From: Okeania sp034190295
GTDB taxonomy: Bacteria > Cyanobacteriota > Cyanobacteriia > Cyanobacteriales > Microcoleaceae
Assembly (NCBI GenBank): GCA_034190295.1
Contig: JAXHSW010000106.1
Coordinates: 1-30,567, forward strand
Direction of reading: 5' to 3'
Length of the DNA: 30,567 bases
Made by a program: the position numbers and the translations under genes. The notes beneath the pieces were generated by a model that ran no database searches, was not told the DNA's origin, and saw nothing but the letters and a program-made list of their open reading frames with translations. This document shows positions 25,001 to 30,567 of the stretch, one piece after another (the first letter of the stretch is position 1; the number at the start of each line of letters is the position of its first letter).

Positions 25001-25408
25001 GAAATAATAATCAGCGCCTTGTTAGAGCGATTACAAGATGAAGTTCCTGATGTGTGTGGAATAGCAGCAATGGCTTTAGGTTACTTGAGTAATACTTCCC
25101 AAATAGTTGTTAATGCTTTATTAGGAAAACTTGAGGATGATAATCATCTTGTCCGTTGTGGAATTGTAAGTGCTTTGGGGAACTTGGGTGATACTTCTCA
25201 AACAGTAGTTAATGCTTTATTAGCAAAACTTAATGACGATTCTGAGTATGTACGTCAAAGGGTATCCCAAGCTTTGGGCAAACTAGGCAAAAAATCCAAT
25301 AATATCCTCCCCATTATAATTCAATGGATTCAACAACATCAAGATTCAGAATATGTCGGCAGAGGTATTGATGTGCTGTGGTATTTAGTTGTAGGTGAGG
25401 AGAGTTAA
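22010..25408 (+). CDS. NACHT NTPase with C-terminal HEAT-like repeats
   Basis: This 1,132-residue STAND-type ATPase is of the bacterial NACHT kind, some of which sense phage and trigger defence. The N-terminal helical region (about 1-200) has no recognised effector. The NACHT core has Walker A GAPGSGKTT (249-257), Walker B ALILLDGLDE (418-427), the sensor RAIITSRPAGY (452-462), LLARNPLLLTIIALIH (522-537) and the winged-helix motif FVHKTFQEYLCAEE (660-673). Degenerate HEAT/armadillo-like units of 30-35 residues fill about 825-1110, for example DEDYNVRANTAYTLG and DEVPDVCGIAAMALG, and would bind a trigger. Residues about 269-356 (22814-23077) are a repeat-derived insertion just after the P-loop helix, kept in frame. 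The gene stands alone after the repeat field. A cytoplasmic location is likely, and its role in defence is inferred from family. Confidence 0.9.
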   Translation: MEASLVGLAGWGLSKIADSLWDTAWEKGGKSLTQSLNKTDIEKAIKSGEKAVKEWEKELSPQQLLFYSAKQDGWNGVNKFISQYFQNSAVLQELQKPLISQGKPDIEILITIFQQEAQTKNIQLNQQSLQPWIETFVNAYFQQTDTYIKFQVAKQNYFEQLANWFDDVKFAGISVPGQEIEKSEKLAYIFVMPDVVEDVSTGGGFERDLLLAGTGEKLERELLINTTGRKFLASELLTQSQSQKFVILGAPGSGKTTLMSYFAVMLAQSIPPTPLGKGSIPPTPLGKGGYSQENPLVQNSDRYTESSESIPPTPLGKGGYSYGNYVGEMGHRTSVPLRDRSFSPLSQEGQGGSKSQGATILGLDPNTDWLPILIRIRDLARHPDKSILEYARIFAEKTMAVKTLPTGFFEHWLEDGRALILLDGLDEVAEEGKRYDVVKRIENFLGQFDRNRAIITSRPAGYKRDFFRTEEFPHYQMQSFDDEKISAFINNWYDSRFRDKGEAERRKESLRKALDDNDRIKLLARNPLLLTIIALIHRYQAVLPKKRFELYDAAVKTLLTSWDANKEISNQEVFKYLDLDDLRRLMELLAFWVHTQGNVGDNEGGTLIDRDELIEQLSREIKTLKQVQLYQAKEEAERFVELIRERTGLLNEQGQDFYGFVHKTFQEYLCAEEIDYQADNEGDFEIVLDSIREHLHDSHWREVLLLLIAQQKPKKVAKAMRAILNCGSEYEHWLHRDLFFAGDCLAEDPKGLRSVDGELVQEILEKLLELEVSSKELVGAKVRNQVYQIFCSLHETDVETQTLEMLKERFDLIDRDRLFSYQGELGEKEEAIATLLAMLQEKDSVVRLKAIRTLRFLQYNSEALISALLKCLDDEDYNVRANTAYTLGYWGKSSYHAFNTLLDLLQNDNLAVRWEAAFIIEKLGYKRLSNTIDTVLETLPPQLQDWVFAVSNDMPNLDELNNTYQSNINALLERLQDQNPILRGGAANALGKLGNNSEIIISALLERLQDEVPDVCGIAAMALGYLSNTSQIVVNALLGKLEDDNHLVRCGIVSALGNLGDTSQTVVNALLAKLNDDSEYVRQRVSQALGKLGKKSNNILPIIIQWIQQHQDSEYVGRGIDVLWYLVVGEES
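22814..23077. repeat. Repeat block inside the NACHT coding sequence
   Basis: Three near-copies of a dispersed palindrome-like repeat, TCGATCCCCCCAACCCCCCT followed by TGGTAAGGGGGG, begin near 22814, 22847 and 22934, each giving SIPPTPLGKG in the protein. A related degenerate arm (CAGGAGGGCCAGGGGGGCTC) lies near 23048-23067. Two HIP1-type GCGATCGC sites (near 22907 and 23021) are included. Without the block the protein would read roughly YFAVMLAQS-QGATILGLDP. Confidence 0.88.
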
Positions 25409-25445
25409 GAATATGAGACACTCTGTCAAAATTCAATAGTTAGGC

Positions 25446-25525
25446 AGTGGGAGTATCTTGCTCCCGTTGTCGCATTCTGCCATACTTCATCTCGATCGGG
25501 TACACCACTAACGGGCAAGATGCTC
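25446..25525. repeat. Imperfect inverted repeat (GAGTATCTTGCTCCCGTT)
   Basis: GAGTATCTTGCTCCCGTT (25451-25468) is answered by AACGGGCAAGATGCTC (25510-25525) about 40 bp later. The left arm alone can also fold GGGAG/CTCCC. Similar GTGGGAG-ATCTTGCTCCC repeats are dispersed in Oscillatoria-like genomes. There is no T-run, so it is not a clear terminator. Confidence 0.65.
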
Positions 25526-25723
25526 AGACAACAGAAGATTAAACATTAATATTTGTACTTCATATACTTGGGGCTTACCGACCTAATATAAAACCACTGC
25601 TAAATAAAGGTTTTAGCCTTTTGATAATCGAAAAAAGTGTGCCTGTTTCAATTCACTTACCCTCTAAAAGTGAGAATGCGTGGGGTGACTATGACAGAAA
25701 AATCTCCCGAACAATTATTCCTC

Positions 25724-25850
25724 CCCACACTTCCCACACTCCCCACCCTCCCCACACTTCCCACACTCCCCACCCTTCCCACACTTCCCACCCTCCCCAC
25801 ACTCCCCACCCTCCCCACCCTCCCCACACTTCCCACACTTCCCCGTTCCC
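25724..25850. repeat. Polypyrimidine-like tract of CCCACACT/CCCACCCT units
   Basis: About 125 bp of near-tandem 9-bp CTTCCCACA, CTCCCCACA and CTCCCCACC units. Guanine is absent on the plus strand and adenine is regularly spaced. It translates as PTL- or HTP-type repeats in two frames, purely from composition. Confidence 0.9.
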
Positions 25851-25920
25851 TATTCCCTAATTAAAAATTTCAAGCTATACTGTAGACTACAAAATACTCT
25901 TAGGGTTAACAACAGTACCC

Positions 25921-28056
25921 ATGCAGTTGCAACGTCAGTTTAGTGGACAAATCGTCACATTAGACACCCAAAACTTGATTGGTGGGGGTGGAGAAGGTCG
26001 TATCTATCCTGTGCTACAAGAACCATCTCTGGTGGCCAAAATTTACCACAAACCCACAGATGAAGATGCTGATAAACTAACAGTGATGTTCTCTCACCCA
26101 CCAGACGCACCAATGGCAGCCGGACATTCAGCGATCGCATGGCCTGTAGACCTACTACGCACCCTCAACAGTAAACAGCAAATCATCGGTTTTCTCATGC
26201 CTCGTGTTTTTAGAGCAGAACCGATACATATATTCTATAACCCTAGAAACCGTAGAGAACAAAAACCCCTCTTCAACTATCGTTATCTTCACCGCACAGC
26301 TCGTAACTTAGTAGCAGCAGTTAATGCTCTACACAAAAGTGGATATGCAGTCGGCGATATCAATGAATCAAATATGCTGGTGACAGATACTGCTTTAGTA
26401 ACCCTAGTTGATACAGACTCATTTCAAGTGCGCGACCCCTACACTCTAGAAGTTTATCGTTGCCCAGTGGGAAAACTAGAATTTACTCCCCCAGAATTAC
26501 AAGGTCAGAGTTTCCGGGGAGTCGATCGCCTACCAGAACATGATTTATTTGGAGTAGCAGTATTAATATTTCAAGTTTTGATGGAGGGAACTCACCCCTT
26601 TGCTGGAGTTTATCAAGGTAGAGGTGAGCCACCCAGTCTTGAAGCTCGAATTCAAGCAGGTCATTTTCCCTACAGTAAAAAGCGAGTTCCCTATCGCCCA
26701 ACCCCACTTGCGCCAGATTTTAAAATTTTACATCCCAGCATACAACAATTATTTATTGATTGTTTTGAAAAAGGGCATCAACATCCTACAGAGCGCCCAG
26801 ACACGAAAAATTGGTTGCAGGCACTACGAGAAGCAGAAGATAATTTGATAATATGTCAAAAAAATCATCAACATTTGTATGGTAATCATTTAAAATCTTG
26901 TCCGTGGTGCGATCGCACAAAAAAATTAAAAGGACGCGACCCTTTTCCATCAAGAGAAGCAGTGCGAAATCAGAAACATCTGCAACCAGCTCAACCGAAG
27001 CAACGAAAATTGTTGTCTTTGGGACAGCAAAAAACTACCACTACTCCCCGAAAACCAGCACCGCCAAAACCCATCATTATTAACAGAAAAATGGGTCAAT
27101 ATCAACCTTTATTAACACCTATTCTGAGTAAAACTAAACCCCCATCATTACCAATAATTCCTCTACCTGGTGGTGGAAATGGTCTTGCTGGTATTGCTAA
27201 AGATGCTATGTGGGGTAGCCTTTGGGGAGTATTATGTGCAGCAGCAGTAGCAGGTCTAGTGTTAGGAATAATTAAAGGCAACGTTGCAGTTTTTGGTGGT
27301 ACGATCGTGGGAATGTTGTGGGGAGGGTTTTTCGCATTAGCTTGGCAATACATTATTCCTGTGGGGTCGTCTGGTAGCAGTTTAGGTTTAACTGGAGCAT
27401 TTTGGGGAGGGTTTATTGCAGTTGCTATTAGTGGTAGTATATATGGAATTAGTAATCGTCTGGAATCATTCGGGCAAGCAGTTTTATTTGGAGGATTTCT
27501 AGGTACTATTTGGGGTAGTTTTTGGAGTGCTTTTAAACCACCTTTAACATTGCCTGGACTTGGACGAGTTTGGGGAAGACGTGGTTTATTTTTAGGTGCT
27601 ATTTGGGGTGCTTTTTTAGGAACAGTTATTGGGGCAATTTTAGCTGGTGTTTTTGTATTTCAGGAAAGTCTAAATGAGAATAGTAATTCTTGGCTAGAGT
27701 TATTATCAATATTCATAAGTAGTATGATTCCAGCAATAGGCGTAGGTGCAATGGGTGGGATTATCGGCGGTGCTGTTTTAGGACCTATTTTAGGTGCGCC
27801 AACTTTACCTTTATCAAATAAATTATCAGGGATTAGAGGTGCTTTTTTAGGTGGAATTTGGGGGTGTTTTTTAGGAGTAATTATTGGGGTAATTTTAGGT
27901 GGTATATTACCACAATTTGGGTCGATAGATTTAGTGAGAATTATGCGAATTGATGAAGATTTTACCATTATACTTTCAACAATTTTTGCGGCTGGTTTGG
28001 GCGCAATTGCTGGCTGTTTTTCTGGGGCAGCTTGGGGAGGTATGGGGAAGTGGTAA
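25921..28056 (+). CDS. Kinase-like protein with zinc-ribbon motif and membrane tail
   Basis: The N-terminal 300 residues of this 711-residue protein resemble the atypical kinases of the COG4248 type. They show a glycine loop IGGGGEGRIYPV (20-31), K40 in LVAKIY, the catalytic-loop equivalent GDINESNMLV (145-154, D146 and N151), the DFG equivalent DTDSF (164-168) and YRCPVGKLEFTPPELQG (179-195). C312xxNHQHLY...CPWC (to 330) is a zinc-ribbon-like motif that often follows these kinases. After a Pro/Lys-rich linker (about 335-415), the last 290 residues are repeated WG-x-x-x-G-A helices, six or more membrane passes. In other bacteria such kinases sit with TerY-type vWA and PP2C genes, and neither is here. 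It should be a membrane-bound signalling protein. Functional coupling to the NACHT gene, 512 bp upstream, is only a possibility. Confidence 0.85.
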   Translation: MQLQRQFSGQIVTLDTQNLIGGGGEGRIYPVLQEPSLVAKIYHKPTDEDADKLTVMFSHPPDAPMAAGHSAIAWPVDLLRTLNSKQQIIGFLMPRVFRAEPIHIFYNPRNRREQKPLFNYRYLHRTARNLVAAVNALHKSGYAVGDINESNMLVTDTALVTLVDTDSFQVRDPYTLEVYRCPVGKLEFTPPELQGQSFRGVDRLPEHDLFGVAVLIFQVLMEGTHPFAGVYQGRGEPPSLEARIQAGHFPYSKKRVPYRPTPLAPDFKILHPSIQQLFIDCFEKGHQHPTERPDTKNWLQALREAEDNLIICQKNHQHLYGNHLKSCPWCDRTKKLKGRDPFPSREAVRNQKHLQPAQPKQRKLLSLGQQKTTTTPRKPAPPKPIIINRKMGQYQPLLTPILSKTKPPSLPIIPLPGGGNGLAGIAKDAMWGSLWGVLCAAAVAGLVLGIIKGNVAVFGGTIVGMLWGGFFALAWQYIIPVGSSGSSLGLTGAFWGGFIAVAISGSIYGISNRLESFGQAVLFGGFLGTIWGSFWSAFKPPLTLPGLGRVWGRRGLFLGAIWGAFLGTVIGAILAGVFVFQESLNENSNSWLELLSIFISSMIPAIGVGAMGGIIGGAVLGPILGAPTLPLSNKLSGIRGAFLGGIWGCFLGVIIGVILGGILPQFGSIDLVRIMRIDEDFTIILSTIFAAGLGAIAGCFSGAAWGGMGKW

Positions 28057-28059
28057 TTT

Positions 28060-28098
28060 CAGTTATCAGTTATCAGTTATCAGTTATCAGTTATCAGT
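28060..28098. repeat. Heptanucleotide tandem repeat (CAGTTAT)
   Basis: About five copies, starting a few bases after the kinase-like gene's stop codon. Same unit as 13224-13262. Confidence 0.9.
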
Positions 28099-28401
28099 AC
28101 CTACTTCTGTTTGCGCAGCATGATCTAGGAAAGCTTTATGCTTGAAATACGGAATTCTCTTTTTTTTATCCCCTTAAAAGGCTATCCCTGATAAGGAACT
28201 CCTGAAACCCTGTAGATGGGGGGGGTGGGGAGATGGGGAGATGGGGAAAAAAGCCTCTAATTAAATAGGTTTACTCTTCCGGAATACCCATTGAATGGCT
28301 AACACATAATATCAAATCCGGTTAATTGCACATAAAAAAATTCTCCAATCGTCATAACTACGCTCATCTTTGTAATTCTCTCTCCTCCTGAGGAGGTCCT
28401 T

Positions 28402-28437
28402 CCCCTCCTGGGAGGGGTTAGGGGTGGGTTGACTCCT
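28402..28437. repeat. Dispersed 36-bp repeat, copy 1
   Basis: CCCCTCCTGGGAGGGG (a 7-bp stem with a two-base loop) is followed by TTAGGGGTGGGTTGACTCCT. An exact copy is at 28857-28892. Confidence 0.9.
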
Positions 28438-28856
28438 CCTGAGTTAACCATTCTATAACTGTTTAACCAGACTTGATATAACTTCTATCTAATGTCTACG
28501 TTTTATGTTAAGAAAGATGTTTATAAAGCATAGCTTAAAAGGGGAGGCGCATACCCACAATTTTTCGGTAAAAAAATATGAATAATTATCAATAATATCA
28601 TATTCGGTTAAACAGTTATAGCACAAGGAAGAAGAAAGAATCTTGCGTTGCCTGAGGTTTAAACTTTTGATATGTCCGCGCCCTTTGTTTCGACTGCTAT
28701 ATAAATAATTTTGGTGTTGCTGAATCAAGGGATGAATCTTTTTTGAACAGGTAAATCTCATCCTTAATACTTCATACTTCTTTTTTGTCCAACCATACAA
28801 TTCATCCCATAAATATGCAACACCTCTCCTTCTATTCCTCTTTCTTCTTCTTTCTT

Positions 28857-28892
28857 CCCCTCCTGGGAGGGGTTAGGGGTGGGTTGACTCCT
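28857..28892. repeat. Dispersed 36-bp repeat, copy 2, overlapping a gene end
   Basis: Identical to 28402-28437. It provides the stop codon and last codons of the DUF1611 gene, and is followed by a tandem CTGAGGACTGACTC to about 28920. Confidence 0.9.
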
Positions 28893-29985
28893 GAGGACTG
28901 ACTCCTGAGGACTGACTCCTATTACTTCCAATAACTGCATCCAATAATAGATCCGCACCAAAACGGACAGAGTCAGTGCAAGGCAAACCAGTTTCTGTTT
29001 CCATTTGAGCGATCGCTTCTTTAGCAGCCATTTTATCTAAATGAAAAGTATTCATAGCAATACCAACAACTCGCGTTGGTTCCATAGCGCCACCAGCAGC
29101 GGCCACCATCTCATACAACTCAATTACTTTAGGTAACGGTGGAATCAAAACACTGGGATGATTGCGAATATGAGTTTGATTAGCACGATGCACCAAAATT
29201 AAATCCGTGGGTTGAGTACCGCGCAATAGTGGGAGGGTAGCAGTAGAACCAGGATGCAATAGAGAGCCTTGGCCTTCAATAATCAGTAAGTCGTGGGTAT
29301 TGCCAAACTGCATAATCATTTGTTCCACTGCTCCGGCAGCAAAATCAACTCGCACTGCATCTAAAGCAATACCATTACCAGCAATCATTAAACCTGCTTG
29401 ACCTGTAGCGAGGAATTTAGAATTGAAACCTCGGCCTTGAGCTGTAGCATTAAGTTCTAAACTGGTAGACATTTTACCGATCGCCATATCAGTACCCACT
29501 GTTAAAACTCGGCGACAAGAAAGTGTTCTGGCTTTTCCACTAGCAATAGTTAATCCTTGAGGTTCCTGACGTACATCCCATATCCATTGCGTAGGTCGCA
29601 ATAGTGGTTTAATTTCTGAGTGATTTGCCAGAGGGGTATGCAAACCGTTAACCACTGATAACCCAGAAATAACTGCTTGTTTGATTTCTCCAAACCATTC
29701 ATCAGGTAAAGCACCGCCAGAAGGAGCAAGACCTATAACTAATACTTCTGGGTCAAAAGCGATCGCTTCGACAACAGAAGCAACTATTGGAATGTCGCGG
29801 GGAATTTTAGTAAGTTCGGGTAATGATTTTCCGGCACATTGGCTATCTATGACGGCAACAATTTCTGCTTGACTGTAGCGCAATAGTGATAAGCCAGTTT
29901 TACCTGATGGACCCTGGATGCCATTGTGTAGGAGAATTGCTATTTTACCATTTTGAATTTTTGATTGTATATTTTCTGTAGTCAT
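28873..29985 (-). CDS. DUF1611 / DgcN-type protein
   Basis: This 370-residue protein belongs to the DUF1611 P-loop family. Members such as DgcN act with a D-glutamate or dipeptide epimerase partner in D-amino-acid metabolism; whether that holds here is unknown. An N-terminal Rossmann-like half (about 13-125) has HNGIQGPSGKTGLSLLRYS, AVIDSQCAGK and VIGLAPSGGALPDEW. The C-terminal half has a Walker A-like GTDMAIGKMSTSLEL (164-178), then FLATGQAGLMIAGNGIALDA, DLLIIEGQGSLLHPGS and DLILVHRANQ. The conserved fold appears to end near LLLDAVIG (346-353). The last 17 residues (SNRSQSSGVSPQESTHP) come from dispersed repeat DNA and are probably an accidental extension. The usual epimerase partner gene is not in the window. 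Confidence 0.88.
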   Translation of the reverse strand: MTTENIQSKIQNGKIAILLHNGIQGPSGKTGLSLLRYSQAEIVAVIDSQCAGKSLPELTKIPRDIPIVASVVEAIAFDPEVLVIGLAPSGGALPDEWFGEIKQAVISGLSVVNGLHTPLANHSEIKPLLRPTQWIWDVRQEPQGLTIASGKARTLSCRRVLTVGTDMAIGKMSTSLELNATAQGRGFNSKFLATGQAGLMIAGNGIALDAVRVDFAAGAVEQMIMQFGNTHDLLIIEGQGSLLHPGSTATLPLLRGTQPTDLILVHRANQTHIRNHPSVLIPPLPKVIELYEMVAAAGGAMEPTRVVGIAMNTFHLDKMAAKEAIAQMETETGLPCTDSVRFGADLLLDAVIGSNRSQSSGVSPQESTHP

Positions 29986-30030
29986 AGTTTTTTAACGAAT
30001 AAATTTCTTTTGTCTGTACAAGTAGTTAAC

Positions 30031-30062
30031 TAGCTATCAGCTATCAGCTATCAGCTATCAGC
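30031..30062. repeat. Heptanucleotide tandem repeat (CAGCTAT)
   Basis: About four copies of a one-base variant of the heptamer seen at 13224 and 28060, upstream of the DUF1611 gene and next to the MITE. Confidence 0.85.
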
Positions 30063-30075
30063 CTAAAAATTTGCG

Positions 30076-30084
30076 CATATAATT
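30076..30084 (+). repeat. Target-site duplication, left (CATATAATT)
   Basis: This 9-bp sequence is repeated exactly at 30341-30349, on the other side of the MITE. Confidence 0.93.
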
Positions 30085-30340
30085 GGCTTTGTTGCATGAA
30101 AGTAGCGTTCTTAACATCCATTCGGCAGTTATATCCCCCTCTTTCGCAATTATTACTATTGGACAATAGTTATTGCTCTGCTGATTCGCGCCATTCGGCA
30201 GCTTTGCGGCAGCTATATCGCCCTACGAAAGCAATTATTACTATTTATCTATTGGACAATAGTTACAGCAATTTCCGCACCTTATTGTTGTACATATGCG
30301 GAGCAAGTGTGGCAGCTATATACTTTCATGCAACAAAGCC
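30085..30340. mobile_element. 256-bp MITE with 20-bp terminal inverted repeats
   Basis: The left end GGCTTTGTTGCATGAAAGTA is the perfect reverse complement of the right end (30321-30340), and a 9-bp duplication, CATATAATT, flanks it. The ends and the 9-bp target size resemble IS5-family elements of the IS903 group, whose ends read GGCTTTGTTGAATAA. There is no coding capacity. Inside are direct repeats (CCATTCGGCAG near 30118 and 30191; ATTGGACAATAGTTA near 30159 and 30250). It is a non-autonomous element. Confidence 0.92.
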
Positions 30341-30349
30341 CATATAATT
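30341..30349 (+). repeat. Target-site duplication, right (CATATAATT)
   Basis: Exact match to 30076-30084. Confidence 0.93.
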
Positions 30350-30357
30350 AGGTATCT

Positions 30358-30391
30358 GTTTGCGGAGCATTCCGGAATGGAAAAGCTTGGT
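30358..30391 (+). repeat. Dispersed repeat copy (GTTTGCGGAGCATTCCGG...)
   Basis: The sequence runs on as AATGGAAAAGCTT. It abuts the point where transposase similarity stops. Relatives are at 1958-1975 (inverted) and about 14638-14657. Confidence 0.6.
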
Positions 30392-30396
30392 TCAAT

Positions 30397-30567
30397 TACT
30401 GATGCCTTAGTACAATGGGTAAAAAAAGGAAAACCGAGACTATCTACTGCTAGGTGTCTCTTAATTCCGTTAGTAGCCTTGTAAAAACAGAATCCCTTGG
30501 ACTTGACAAAGCGCATTACAAGTATTTTTTACTGCCTGTGAATCAATGATTATTAAAGTTGTCCCCG
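30397..30567 (-). pseudogene. IS5-type DDE transposase fragment
   Basis: On the minus strand the window edge begins GTTLIIIDSQAVKNTCNA, with the first catalytic Asp context (IDSQAVK). After a frameshift near 30515 it continues FVKSKGFCFYKATNGIKRHL and AVDSLGFPFFTHCTKASV, where the D of HLAVDSLG is the second acidic position. Similarity ends at about 30397 and the sequence runs into a dispersed repeat, so the C-terminal third with the final Glu is missing. The N-terminal part lies outside the window. It is a dead transposase. Its family fits the IS903-like ends of the adjacent MITE. Confidence 0.8.

Larger units (their letters stand above)
25409..25920. other. Spacer with inverted repeat and C-rich low-complexity tract
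   Basis: Between the NACHT and kinase-like genes. It holds the imperfect inverted repeat at 25446-25525 and the CCCACACTCC-type tract at 25724-25850. The two overlapping open frames on the plus strand are by-products of the tract. The kinase gene's promoter is probably within 25860-25920 but is not evident. Confidence 0.55.
28057..28872. other. Repeat-rich spacer, no gene called
   Basis: It contains the heptamer array (28060-28098), a degraded copy of the GTTTGCGGAGCAT repeat (near 28110), GCTTGAAATACGGAATTC and a CCCCTTAAAAGG core as at 13280-13330, a GGGGAGAT tract (28215-28250), and the 36-bp repeat at 28402-28437. A 103-codon minus-strand frame (28800-28489) shows no family features and holds an AAAAGGGGAGGC repeat piece, so I do not call it a gene. 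Confidence 0.55.

Noticed and set aside
25621..25864. Two overlapping plus-strand frames rich in Pro-Thr/His
   Set aside because: They are artefacts of the guanine-free tract, with no start context and no domain.
28489..28800. 103-codon minus-strand frame
   Set aside because: It contains dispersed repeat pieces and no family signature, so coding is not supported.
28857..28872. CCCCTCC/GGAGGGG hairpin as a terminator for the DUF1611 gene
   Set aside because: There is no T-run on the transcript strand, and the same hairpin is in a dispersed repeat at 28402, so termination is not supported.

Overview
The window comes from a low-GC, probably filamentous, cyanobacterium of the Okeania/Trichodesmium/Moorena/Oscillatoria kind. 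The evidence is many GCGATCGC-type HIP1 octamers, heptamer-type short tandem repeats, a CCB-type cytochrome b6f cofactor-assembly protein, a DUF456 membrane protein, and very repeat-rich intergenic DNA. The genus is inference. A run of exactly 100 Ns (6787-6886) marks a scaffold gap, so this is a draft assembly.

Layout. 1-6100 holds ordinary chromosomal genes: a CCB2/CCB4-like protein, a DUF456 protein, a small secreted protein (minus), rfbB (minus) and a membrane-anchored CapA-type protein. 6100-11650 is an accessory, decaying region. It contains an array of 86-bp repeats cut by the assembly gap, a duplicated tail and then the body of a type ISP-like restriction/methylation gene split by one in-frame TAA, and a relic IS200/IS605-type tnpB broken by two related MITE-like insertions, frameshifts and a stop. 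11866-20069 is mostly housekeeping: an inactive-type M16 peptidase homologue, a peptidoglycan-binding exported protein, accA, an intact tnpB element lodged just before folE, folE, and a phosphohexomutase. 20085-21778 is a nested repeat field with 60-, 270- and 434-bp periodicities and repeated small hairpins. 22010-28056 holds a large NACHT-HEAT protein whose P-loop domain carries an in-frame block of dispersed repeat DNA, and a kinase-like protein with a zinc-ribbon-like motif and a Gly/Trp-rich multi-pass membrane tail. 28873-29985 is a DUF1611/DgcN-type gene (minus) whose last codons come from a dispersed repeat. The window ends with a 256-bp MITE (20-bp terminal inverted repeats, 9-bp target duplication) beside a broken IS5-type transposase.

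How the parts relate. The housekeeping genes are single transcription units with long spacers and no clear operons. Two parts could belong to defence: the ISP-like enzyme (apparently broken) and the NACHT-HEAT protein (intact reading frame), possibly with the neighbouring kinase-like protein. I see no CRISPR array, tRNA or rRNA. The most unusual features are repeat invasion of protein-coding DNA (NACHT gene, DUF1611 3' end), transposon-in-transposon nesting in the tnpB relic, and the structured repeat field before the NACHT gene.
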